DNA of 18,916 nucleotides from an uncultured bacterium. GTDB lineage: Bacteria; Cyanobacteriota; Vampirovibrionia; Gastranaerophilales; Gastranaerophilaceae. The DNA is taken from positions 1 through 18,916 of the forward strand of contig CABQAQ010000015.1 of the NCBI GenBank assembly GCA_902462155.1. The letters run 5' to 3'. This document shows, piece by piece, positions 7,450 through 15,254 of this stretch. A model generated the notes under the pieces. That model saw only the letters and a program-made list of their open reading frames with translations, had not been told where the DNA came from and did not search any database. The position numbers and the translations under genes were made by a program. The stretch's first letter is position 1, and each line of letters opens with the position of its first letter.

Positions 7450-10400
7450 ATGGATTTTTCTGAAGAAGAGTTTAGCGAAATTTTAAAAATTTTTAATGAT
7501 GAAAGTGATGAAATTACTCAAAGATTAACAACAACATTAATCCAAATAGAAAAAGAGCCTGATAATAAAGATGAGCTGTTAAATATTCTATTTAGAGATG
7601 CACATTCATTAAAAGGTGCTGCAAGGATGATTGGTTTTAATTGTATTCAAAAACTTGCTCATCTTATTGAAGATATTTTAGGTTTAGCAAAAGATAACCA
7701 ACTTGTAATTAATTCAGAAATTTCTGATCTTCTTTTAAAAACAATTGATTATTGTAAATATCTTATAAGTAATTCTGTTAATATGCAGAAAGAATTCTGT
7801 GATGATGATTTTAATGATTATACGGAATCATTACAGAAAGTTACAAGTATGTTTAAAGAAAAAAATCTATTATCTGAAAAATCAAATAGCAATAATTCAG
7901 ATGAAAGTAAGCCTTATGAAAGTAAGCCTGTTCAAAATAATGACTTCCCTTTAAACAATTCTGCTTTAACAACAGATAAAGTGACAAGTATTGAGAATAT
8001 AGAAAAAAAATTGCCTGATATTAATTTTAATAATTGGCAAGAAATTTTTGCTTGCATTTCAGAGCTTGATTTTATTATACATCAATTATTATCTTATTCG
8101 GAGAACTATAAACTTATTGATATAATCAAAAATTTTAATAGAATTTTAAAATTATTTTCTGAAAATAAGCTAAATGATGAAGTAAAAAAAATTGAAGCTA
8201 TTCTTGAGAAGTTAAATTTTATACAAAAAGCTTCAGGAGTTCTTAATAAATCGGACATAGAATATTTATCTTGTGAACTTGCAAAAATATATGATTCGCT
8301 TATAAATAAATCAAAATTATCAGGATTTGAAATACCAATATATAATTATAATTATACCTCTGAAGAAGATAATGATATTAAGTTAGACGAAAACAAAAAT
8401 AATCTTTATTTTGACAATCTAATAAAAACAACTATTGAAAATATTAATTTACTAAAAAATAATCTAGATATATTACCTGATATAAAAAATTCTATTATAG
8501 AGATTTTAAATAATCAAAAAAATTCAGAAGAAAAATCTAATATTTTAAATAAAGTATTAGAATTAATAAATAAAATAGATAAATCACAAAAATATCCGAA
8601 TAATGAGATTATAGATATATTAACCCAAAGCTTAATTTCATTAGAATCATCCTTAGATGGAGTAATAGATAATACACTTTTAGATCAAAGACTTACTATT
8701 GCAAATCAAATGATTGATTATTCTAAAAATTTGCCTGTATCAAAAAATAACCAATATTTACAAAATAGTAATTCAAAATTTCAAAAGCTTAATGATTTTA
8801 TATCAGCATATGATAATTCGTCAATAAAAACATTAAGAGTTGATACGGATAAATTAGACAAGCTAGTAAATCAAGTAAGTGAACTTATTTCAAGTAAAAT
8901 AAAAACGAAATCAGAATTACAAGAACTTTTAAAAATTCAGCACAATTTTGAATCTTGGCAAATATTTTCAAATAAATCATTAAATTATATAAAATATTAT
9001 GAACGAAAATTAAGCTATGGAGAAAATAAAACAGACTTTGATTCTATTTCTAATTTCATTAAGCAATTATTTCATTTATTTAAGGAGAATACATTAAAAG
9101 TACATGAATTAACAAATCAATTAAGCTCATTATATAGAACAATACAAGATAATGAAGTCAAATATAATCAAATTATAAATGAGATAGAGCAAATGGTAAG
9201 GAATATAAGAGTATTACCAATGGCAACAGTATTTCACACATTTCCAAGAATGGTTAGAGATATATCTACTCAAAGTGGAAAAGAAATAGAATTATTTATC
9301 TTAGGTAGTGAAATTACAGCGGATAAAAAGATTATAGAAGAAATAAAATCACCCTTAATCCATATAATTCGTAATGCAATAGACCACGGAATAGAAACAC
9401 CTCAAGAGAGATTAAATGCACAGAAATCTAAGGTAGGAAAAATTTATATATCTGCAAAACATATAGAAAATCAGATAGTAATCGAAGTTAGAGATGATGG
9501 TAGAGGTGTAAATCTTGCAAAGATAAAGGAAAAAGTACTAAAAAAGAATTTGCTCACCCAACAAGAAATAGACTCAATGAGTGATGAGCAGATAATGAAT
9601 ATAATATTTTGGCCAGGATTTTCAACAGGAGAAAAAGTAACAGATATATCAGGTCGTGGCATAGGATTAGATGTTGTTCAAACAAAAATAAGCCAACTTA
9701 ATGGGAAAGTATCAGTAACATCTACTCTAGGGAAGGGATCAAATGTAAAAATTGAGCTTCCAACATCTATGACAACATTAAAAGCATTTATTTTTAAAAT
9801 AAAAGATCAATACTTTGCTATTCCTATGAGTTTAATAAGTCTAGTAAAATTTATAAAATCCGAAGAGATAATAAAAAAAGAGAACTATTCATCCATAATA
9901 ATAAACAATGAAATTATACCTATATTTAATTTAGCATCTGTGTTAAAAATTAAAGTTGATTATGAAAAACAAGAAAAAATGACTGTAATAATTGTAGAAA
10001 GTGATAATACAAAAATAGGGTTCATTGTAGACAGTATAGTAGGAGATAAAGATATTATACATAATAAACTACCGGATCCAATATTAAAATTAAATAATAT
10101 ATCAGGAATTACAAATTTAGCATCCGGCCATCTTTGTTTAATATTAAATATATCAGGCATAATAAAAAATTCATTTATTAATAATAATAAAAATAATTTA
10201 TTAATTAATGCAAATAAAGACATTACTTCAAAAGTTAAACTCAAAAAAGAGAATGAGAAAATAAATATATTATTCATTGATGATTCGCAAACAATACAAT
10301 CATTTATTAAAAATTTATTAAAACCAATAGGTTATAATATAGAATTAGCTTCAAATGGGAAAGAGGCTTTATCTAAATTATCACAAGTAAGATATGATCT

Positions 10401-10638
10401 AATAATAACAGATTATGAAATGCCAAAAATAAACGGTTACGAATTTATAAATAGAATAAAATCCGATGAGATGTATCATCGGATCCCAATAATAGTATTA
10501 ACATCAATAGATGATGATCGATTAAGAGAGGATTTAATGAACATTGGTGTCACATCATACTTAATAAAGAATTCAGATACGTTTAAAAATTTGAATAATG
10601 AGATAAGAAAAATTTTGGATAAACAAAATGAGTACTAA
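7450..10638 (+). CDS. cheA: Hybrid chemotaxis histidine kinase (Hpt - dimerisation - HATPase - CheW - REC)
   Basis: This is a CheA-family kinase with its own receiver. The Hpt domain (about 1-110) has His52 in the AHSLKGAARMIGF motif. Residues about 130-455 are a long Asn/Lys/Ile-rich region with no recognisable CheY-binding P2 domain. Dimerisation helices start near 460. The ATPase carries the N box (HIIRNAIDHG, 638-647), G1 (DDGRG, 682-686), an F box (FWPGFSTG, 720-727) and G2 (GRGIG, 735-739). A CheW-like P5 domain spans about 775-900. The C-terminal REC (938-1058) has Asp944, Asp945, phosphoacceptor Asp988, Thr1018 and Lys1040. The layout resembles cyanobacterial Pix/Pil-type and FrzE/WspE kinases. 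AAAGGA precedes the start. The end overlaps the next gene by 11 bases. The likely targets are its own REC and the REC-GGDEF protein. Confidence 0.95.
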   Translation: MDFSEEEFSEILKIFNDESDEITQRLTTTLIQIEKEPDNKDELLNILFRDAHSLKGAARMIGFNCIQKLAHLIEDILGLAKDNQLVINSEISDLLLKTIDYCKYLISNSVNMQKEFCDDDFNDYTESLQKVTSMFKEKNLLSEKSNSNNSDESKPYESKPVQNNDFPLNNSALTTDKVTSIENIEKKLPDINFNNWQEIFACISELDFIIHQLLSYSENYKLIDIIKNFNRILKLFSENKLNDEVKKIEAILEKLNFIQKASGVLNKSDIEYLSCELAKIYDSLINKSKLSGFEIPIYNYNYTSEEDNDIKLDENKNNLYFDNLIKTTIENINLLKNNLDILPDIKNSIIEILNNQKNSEEKSNILNKVLELINKIDKSQKYPNNEIIDILTQSLISLESSLDGVIDNTLLDQRLTIANQMIDYSKNLPVSKNNQYLQNSNSKFQKLNDFISAYDNSSIKTLRVDTDKLDKLVNQVSELISSKIKTKSELQELLKIQHNFESWQIFSNKSLNYIKYYERKLSYGENKTDFDSISNFIKQLFHLFKENTLKVHELTNQLSSLYRTIQDNEVKYNQIINEIEQMVRNIRVLPMATVFHTFPRMVRDISTQSGKEIELFILGSEITADKKIIEEIKSPLIHIIRNAIDHGIETPQERLNAQKSKVGKIYISAKHIENQIVIEVRDDGRGVNLAKIKEKVLKKNLLTQQEIDSMSDEQIMNIIFWPGFSTGEKVTDISGRGIGLDVVQTKISQLNGKVSVTSTLGKGSNVKIELPTSMTTLKAFIFKIKDQYFAIPMSLISLVKFIKSEEIIKKENYSSIIINNEIIPIFNLASVLKIKVDYEKQEKMTVIIVESDNTKIGFIVDSIVGDKDIIHNKLPDPILKLNNISGITNLASGHLCLILNISGIIKNSFINNNKNNLLINANKDITSKVKLKKENEKINILFIDDSQTIQSFIKNLLKPIGYNIELASNGKEALSKLSQVRYDLIITDYEMPKINGYEFINRIKSDEMYHRIPIIVLTSIDDDRLREDLMNIGVTSYLIKNSDTFKNLNNEIRKILDKQNEY
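7901..7930 (+). repeat. Two-copy 15-bp tandem repeat inside cheA
   Basis: Two consecutive 15-base units (7901-7915 and 7916-7930) differ only at the last base and keep the frame, duplicating five residues (ESKPY/ESKPV) in the disordered linker after the Hpt domain. It looks like a slippage duplication. Confidence 0.8.
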
Positions 10639-11224
10639 AAAATATTCAGTAATGGAACTTTTTAATAAATATAATATAAAGCCGGAACATATGAAAGAGG
10701 TAGCAAAAATATCAGAGAAAATTTTTGATTTTTTGAATATATATGTGGATAATTTTACAAAAGAAGAAAAAAAATATTTACTAGTTGCCTCCTTATTACA
10801 TGATATAGGATATTTTATCAATTCTATTAATCATAATAAGTACTCTTTTCAAATTATTTCACAAGAGTTAAGTGCTAAAGAATTTAATAAGGAAGAGATT
10901 TTAATTATAGCAAATATAGCAAGATATCATAGAGGTAATTTACCCAGTAAAAGTAAACATATAGAGTATTCAAATTTATCCTTAAAGAGCCAAAAAATAG
11001 TAGATAAAATGGCTGCTATTTTAAAAGTAGCAGATGGAATAAGTAACATAGAGTTTATAGATAAAGAAAATATAAAATTCGAATATGATAGCTTCAATGA
11101 AGTATTAACAATAATACTACCATTAGAAAATAAATGCAGAAAACCTAGTATATATTGTTTACTAAAAAAGAAAGATCTTTTTGAAAAAGTATATGAAAAT
11201 CAAATTGTATTTAAATTCCAATAA
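10628..11224 (+). CDS. Stand-alone HD-domain protein resembling the C-terminal domain of Ppx/GppA
   Basis: This is a predicted metal-dependent phosphohydrolase-type protein of 198 residues. Likely metal ligands are His21, the His58-Asp59 pair (LLHDIGYF) and Asp136 (ILKVADGIS). The segments around 68-76 (NHNKYSFQI) and 97-103 (IARYHRG) resemble the HD domain at the end of exopolyphosphatase/GppA proteins, but the N-terminal actin-like ATPase domain is absent. It lacks the GYP signature, so it is not a typical c-di-GMP phosphodiesterase. The ATG lies within the last codons of cheA (11-base overlap ATGAGTACTAA), so it is probably made together with the kinase. Substrate and role are unknown; a nucleotide hydrolase or a purely regulatory HD are both possible. 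Confidence 0.82.
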   Translation: MSTKKYSVMELFNKYNIKPEHMKEVAKISEKIFDFLNIYVDNFTKEEKKYLLVASLLHDIGYFINSINHNKYSFQIISQELSAKEFNKEEILIIANIARYHRGNLPSKSKHIEYSNLSLKSQKIVDKMAAILKVADGISNIEFIDKENIKFEYDSFNEVLTIILPLENKCRKPSIYCLLKKKDLFEKVYENQIVFKFQ

Positions 11225-11236
11225 TAAAAAATATAA

Positions 11237-12544
11237 TTAGTTATCAGAAAGAATAATAGTAAAATCATTCTTAGGATTATACATTTTTATTGGAGCATAA
11301 ACTATTTGGATTTGATGTAATTCTGGTACTTTTTGTTTCAAATAATCTAGAAAGTTATGAGAAATAGATTTATTATGCCCAATAATTTGAGAATGAGGTA
11401 AATCAAAAGAAGGATTAGCATTAACATCATAACCTAAAAGTTCAAGTTTTTCTTTAATGAGCTTAGCTTTAGATTCATTTGTTCTAGAATAAAGAATACC
11501 ACAAGATAATTTTTCTTGAAGAGAATCAGGCTGACATTGTTTTTTATTATAAATCATTCGATTGATAACTTCTTGAGTTTTTTCAGGATCTAAAATCCAA
11601 TAACTAATATAACCTTTTTTAGAAGGAGCACCCGGTAAAGTCGCGACTTCAATTTTAGACATATCAAAATTTTTAGCCATAGCAGCTAAATTAGACATTT
11701 CATATAAAGACATATCAGTTTTAATGTAGCGTTCAGCTATTTTTAAGACTTCAGGTACTTTAGTAATAACAGAAGGAGACTGCATTTTTTCAAGAAGCGA
11801 TCTTAAAAACCACTGTTGTCTAGAAGTTCTACCAATATCTCCTAAGCCATCTTTTCTATACCTTAAATATCCTTCAGCCTGTTTACCATTTAAAATTTGA
11901 TACCCTTTTGATAATCTTACATGCAAATGACCGGAATTATCACGATACCTCATATCTTTTTCAACATATATAGGAATACCATCAAGAGCATCTACCATTT
12001 TAATAACAGCCTCATTATTAACAGCAATATATCTATCAATTTTGACTCCTAAAGTTTGTTCGACCGTTTTTTTCGCTAACTCAACACCTCCAAAAGCGTG
12101 TGCAGAATTAATTTTTTGGATTCCATAATTACCAGGAATATAAACCTTACTGTCACGAGGAATAGAAATAGCAGAAATAGCTTTATCTTTAGGTTCAATA
12201 TGAATAAGCAACATAGTATCAGATCTGGTACCTCTAAAAGGATCTCCACCTTCTTGGTTAGCATCAACGCCAAGAATTAAAATATTTTGTTTATTATGAA
12301 ATAAATCTAAATTAAAATTTACATTTTCTTTCTTTAACTTAAGATCAGACAAAGCTGTTAAAAAAGGTAATTTAGAAATAATATTGCTATTTGAGTTTAA
12401 TAAATATAAGCCAAGAGCAATGCAAAATAATACAGATAAAAATGCTAAAAATATTGGAAATTTATTAGCTTTATTACGTTTTTTCGGTTCGTGATAATTT
12501 AAAAATATATTATACTGATCATCTCTATTTTTTTTTTCATTCAT
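11237..12544 (-). CDS. LytR-CpsA-Psr (LCP) family cell-envelope glycopolymer ligase with LytR_C domain
   Basis: LCP proteins transfer undecaprenyl-pyrophosphate-linked glycopolymers to peptidoglycan or other envelope acceptors outside the membrane. A cytoplasmic Lys/Asn-rich tail (1-28) is followed by one membrane helix (about 30-49). The LCP core (about 85-260) shows Asp94, RSDT at 107-110, the PRDS motif with Arg130-Asp131, KINSAHAFGG (144-153), Arg228 and Arg230 in YLRYR, and Asp236, Arg239 and Arg242, which are typical polyprenyl-phosphate and metal residues. The C-terminal part (about 345-435) matches the LytR_C type domain. The start has only a distant AAGGA (16 bases away). It is divergent from the PLP-enzyme operon, and converges with the HD gene with only 12 bases between. 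It is known in Gram-positives and in cyanobacteria. Confidence 0.92.
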   Translation of the reverse strand: MNEKKNRDDQYNIFLNYHEPKKRNKANKFPIFLAFLSVLFCIALGLYLLNSNSNIISKLPFLTALSDLKLKKENVNFNLDLFHNKQNILILGVDANQEGGDPFRGTRSDTMLLIHIEPKDKAISAISIPRDSKVYIPGNYGIQKINSAHAFGGVELAKKTVEQTLGVKIDRYIAVNNEAVIKMVDALDGIPIYVEKDMRYRDNSGHLHVRLSKGYQILNGKQAEGYLRYRKDGLGDIGRTSRQQWFLRSLLEKMQSPSVITKVPEVLKIAERYIKTDMSLYEMSNLAAMAKNFDMSKIEVATLPGAPSKKGYISYWILDPEKTQEVINRMIYNKKQCQPDSLQEKLSCGILYSRTNESKAKLIKEKLELLGYDVNANPSFDLPHSQIIGHNKSISHNFLDYLKQKVPELHQIQIVYAPIKMYNPKNDFTIILSDN

Positions 12545-12622
12545 AATTTTTATAACTCTATCCTTCTTATAAATAAATCAATTACCTATTACTAATTATT
12601 CTACTTCAAAAATACGAAACTG

Positions 12623-12702
12623 TTGTAAAATTTATATAGTTTATTTAAAATTTTTACAATTTTTAGTTAATAATTGTAATTATTTTTTTTTACTTGTACA
12701 CT
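12623..12702 (+). promoter_or_regulatory. Candidate promoter and dyad in the LCP / PLP-enzyme divergent intergenic region
   Basis: A possible plus-strand promoter has -35 TTGTAA (12674-12679), 17 bases, and -10 TACACT (12697-12702). Its -35 is one arm of an 8-bp dyad, TTACAATT (12654-12661) with AATTGTAA (12672-12679). A further TTGTAA is at 12623-12628. The three half-sites are about 31 and 20 bases apart, so a regulator could bind both sides of this 199-base spacer. No small ORF was found in it. Confidence 0.3.
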
Positions 12703-12743
12703 AAAATAATAAATAAATCAATAATTAAGGACATTAGATATTT

Positions 12744-13997
12744 ATGAATATAGAAAAAAATTTAATAATAAAAGAAGCGGAAGAAAAAATAAAAGATTAT
12801 ATAGAAGAAATTAATAATATATGTGATTATAATCAAGAGAAGGTACTAAATGCCTTTATAAAGAATAAGATTTCGGCTACTGATTTTTCATATGTATCAG
12901 GGTATGGACATGATGATGTAGGGAGAGAAAAATTAGACAAAGTATTTGCAGATATATTTAATACCGAAGCTGCAATAGTAAGGAATCACTTTGTATCAGG
13001 CACTCACGCTATTGCTTGTGCACTTATAGGAAATTTAAGACCAAAAGATAAGTTAGTATCTGTCGCAGGCTCATTATACGATACTTTAGAGGAAGTAATC
13101 GGACTAAGAGGTAATAATATCGGTTCATTAATATCAAATGGAATAACATTTGAACAGGTTAACCTTTTAGATAATAATGAAGTAGATTTTAATAAAATAG
13201 AACAGAGTATTGATAAAAGTACAACAATGGTAACAATACAAAGATCCAGAGGTTATTCAATAAGAAAATCATTAAATATCAAGACAATAAAAAAAATAAT
13301 AGATTTAGTAAAATCAAAGAATGAAAACTGTATATGTTTTGTAGATAATTGCTACGGAGAATTTGTAGAGCCCTTAGAACCAACTGATGTAGGAGCCGAT
13401 ATAATAGCAGGATCATTAATAAAGAATCCTGGAGGCGGAATTGTTGAAACAGGAGGCTATGTAGCTGGTAAGAGCATATATGTAAAGAATGCTGCACAGA
13501 GATTAACTGCACCTGGTATCGGTGAATATGGTGGATCAATGTTAAATCAAACCAGAATAATTTTACAAGGTGTATTTATGGCACCATTAATCGTATCACA
13601 AGCTTTAAAAGGAGCCATTTTAGCCTCACAAGTTTTTGAAGATATAGGATTCAAATCGACACCAAAGCCTTATGAAAAAAGGACTGATATAATTCAAACT
13701 ATTGAGTTTGGAAAAAAAGATCCACTATTGAAATTTTGTGAGGCAATTCAAAGTTTTTCACCTATTGATTCTTTTTTAACTCCAATACCGGATGATGTTC
13801 CAGGATATGAGAATAAACTAATTATGGCTGGCGGTACTTTTATAGAAGGCTCTACTATAGAATTATCAGCAGATGGTCCGTTAAGAGAGCCTTATGCTGC
13901 ATATTTACAAGGGGGGCTTTCATATTCGCATGTTAAAATTGCATTAAATGGAATTTTATCTAAATTAGGAGTATCTAAACATGCCGCCATTAGATAA
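12744..13997 (+). CDS. PLP-dependent enzyme of the methionine gamma-lyase / aluminium resistance family
   Basis: This is a fold-type I pyridoxal-phosphate enzyme of the Met_gamma_lyase (aluminium resistance protein) family, common in cyanobacteria and Firmicutes. Its physiological reaction is not established; carbon-sulfur lyase activity is the family guess. SGTHAI (85-90) is the phosphate-binding turn, Asp201 in FVDNCYGEF should contact the pyridine nitrogen, and Lys227 in GSLIKNPGGG is the probable Schiff-base lysine. At 417 residues it is full length. AAGGA lies 13 bases before the ATG. It heads a four-gene plus-strand cluster and overlaps rluB by 17 bases. Aluminium resistance is a historical name and should not be taken as its role here. 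Confidence 0.9.
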   Translation: MNIEKNLIIKEAEEKIKDYIEEINNICDYNQEKVLNAFIKNKISATDFSYVSGYGHDDVGREKLDKVFADIFNTEAAIVRNHFVSGTHAIACALIGNLRPKDKLVSVAGSLYDTLEEVIGLRGNNIGSLISNGITFEQVNLLDNNEVDFNKIEQSIDKSTTMVTIQRSRGYSIRKSLNIKTIKKIIDLVKSKNENCICFVDNCYGEFVEPLEPTDVGADIIAGSLIKNPGGGIVETGGYVAGKSIYVKNAAQRLTAPGIGEYGGSMLNQTRIILQGVFMAPLIVSQALKGAILASQVFEDIGFKSTPKPYEKRTDIIQTIEFGKKDPLLKFCEAIQSFSPIDSFLTPIPDDVPGYENKLIMAGGTFIEGSTIELSADGPLREPYAAYLQGGLSYSHVKIALNGILSKLGVSKHAAIR

Positions 13998-14736
13998 AAA
14001 ATTAATAAAATTAAATAAATATTTATCTCTTTGTGGTATAGCCTCTAGAAGGAAATCCGACGATATTATTTTATCAGGTAAAATAAAAGTTAACGGAGAG
14101 GTAATAAAAGAGCTAGGGAAAAGTATTAGTTTAAAAGATGAAGTTCTTTATGAAGGGAAAAAAATAAAGCCGGAAAATTATACCTACATAAAATATTATA
14201 AACCTGCAGGATTTATTACATCTTTAAAAGATGAAAAGGGACGTAAAACTATTTATGATATATTGCCTCCGGAAGTAAAAAATCTTAAAACAGCTGGAAG
14301 ATTAGATAAAGATTCTTCTGGATTACTTATTATGACAAATGATGGTGATTTAATTAATGAACTAGCACATCCTAATGGAAATGTATCCAAGGTATATAAA
14401 GTAACAGTTCAAGGTAGAGTATCTAATAACGATCTTTATAGACTTGAAAAAGGTATAGAAATAGAAAAAAATAAAATAGCTTATGCTTATGCTAGAATCA
14501 TTGAATATAAACAAAAAAATACAATTTTAGAAGTAATTTTATACCAAGGACTTAATCGTCAAATACGAAAAATGTTTGAAACTCTTGAACATCCTGTAAT
14601 AGCCTTAAAGAGAATTCAACATGGTATTATATCTATAGAAGGCTTAAAAAAAGGTCAATTTAAGTATATTAATCCAAGGCAAATAAAAGAGTTAAGATCT
14701 TATTTAGCTAATCAAAAAAAGACTAAAAATAAATAA
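13981..14736 (+). CDS. rluB: rRNA pseudouridine synthase, RsuA/RluB family
   Basis: It isomerises a uridine in rRNA to pseudouridine; RluB acts on 23S and RsuA on 16S, and sequence alone does not settle which. An S4 RNA-binding domain occupies about 8-60 (KLNKYLSLCGIASRR). The catalytic domain carries the GRLDKDSSGLLI motif (106-117) with catalytic Asp109, and the family motif LNRQIRKMF near the end. The length of 251 residues is normal. The ATG lies inside the 3' end of the preceding gene (17-base overlap) with AGGAG 9 bases upstream, so the two are likely translated together, although no functional link is obvious. Confidence 0.93.
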   Translation: MPPLDKKLIKLNKYLSLCGIASRRKSDDIILSGKIKVNGEVIKELGKSISLKDEVLYEGKKIKPENYTYIKYYKPAGFITSLKDEKGRKTIYDILPPEVKNLKTAGRLDKDSSGLLIMTNDGDLINELAHPNGNVSKVYKVTVQGRVSNNDLYRLEKGIEIEKNKIAYAYARIIEYKQKNTILEVILYQGLNRQIRKMFETLEHPVIALKRIQHGIISIEGLKKGQFKYINPRQIKELRSYLANQKKTKNK

Positions 14737-14748
14737 AAGGATAAATTT

Positions 14749-15204
14749 ATGAATTACCTAGAGATAAAGTTAAATGGAATAAGCAAAGATTCAGAAGAAA
14801 AAGAGTATAGTTTATTAGATTTTAAAGGTAAAAAAATCATTTTATATTTTTATCCTAAAGATAATACTTCAGGATGTACTCAGGAAGCTTGTGACTTTAA
14901 AGATAATTTTAACAGATTAACATCAAAAGCTGTTGTAATAGGAGTAAGTCCTGATAGTATTGATAGTCATAAAAAATTTATAGACAAGAATAATCTAAAT
15001 TTTATCCTACTTTCAGATCCGGAGCATAAGCTTTCTAATGAATTTAATGTTTTTGCCGAAAAGTCTATGTATGGTAGAAAATATATGGGAATCATAAGAT
15101 CTACATTTATTCTTAATGAGGATGGAAAGATTGAAAAAGAATGGAGAAAAGTTAGAGTAAAAGGTCATGTGGATCAGATAATAGATTATCTTCTAACTGA
15201 GTAA
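14749..15204 (+). CDS. bcp: Thioredoxin-dependent peroxiredoxin, Bcp/PrxQ type
   Basis: It reduces hydrogen peroxide and organic peroxides using thioredoxin as electron donor in the cytoplasm. YFYPKDNTSGCTQEACDF (33-50) contains the peroxidatic Cys43 and the resolving Cys48 spaced as in E. coli Bcp (C45/C50). Arg116, in RSTFILNEDG, should be the active-site arginine. The length is 151 residues, as expected. It begins 12 bases after rluB with AAAGGA upstream, so it belongs to the same transcript. In this anaerobe-like genome it could remove the peroxide made by superoxide reductase, although the genes are about 11 kb apart. Confidence 0.94.
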   Translation: MNYLEIKLNGISKDSEEKEYSLLDFKGKKIILYFYPKDNTSGCTQEACDFKDNFNRLTSKAVVIGVSPDSIDSHKKFIDKNNLNFILLSDPEHKLSNEFNVFAEKSMYGRKYMGIIRSTFILNEDGKIEKEWRKVRVKGHVDQIIDYLLTE

Positions 15205-15254
15205 AACTATTTATATTTTAATATATTATAATAAAATGTAGCAAGGAGTAAAAA

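Noticed and set aside
9471..10277. Minus-strand open frames at 9471-9662 and 9960-10277 inside cheA
   Set aside because: They mirror the conserved ATPase, CheW and REC segments of CheA and have no recognisable protein features.
10628..11224. The HD protein as an HD-GYP c-di-GMP phosphodiesterase
   Set aside because: The GYP signature and its extra histidines are absent; the match is to the Ppx/GppA-type HD domain.
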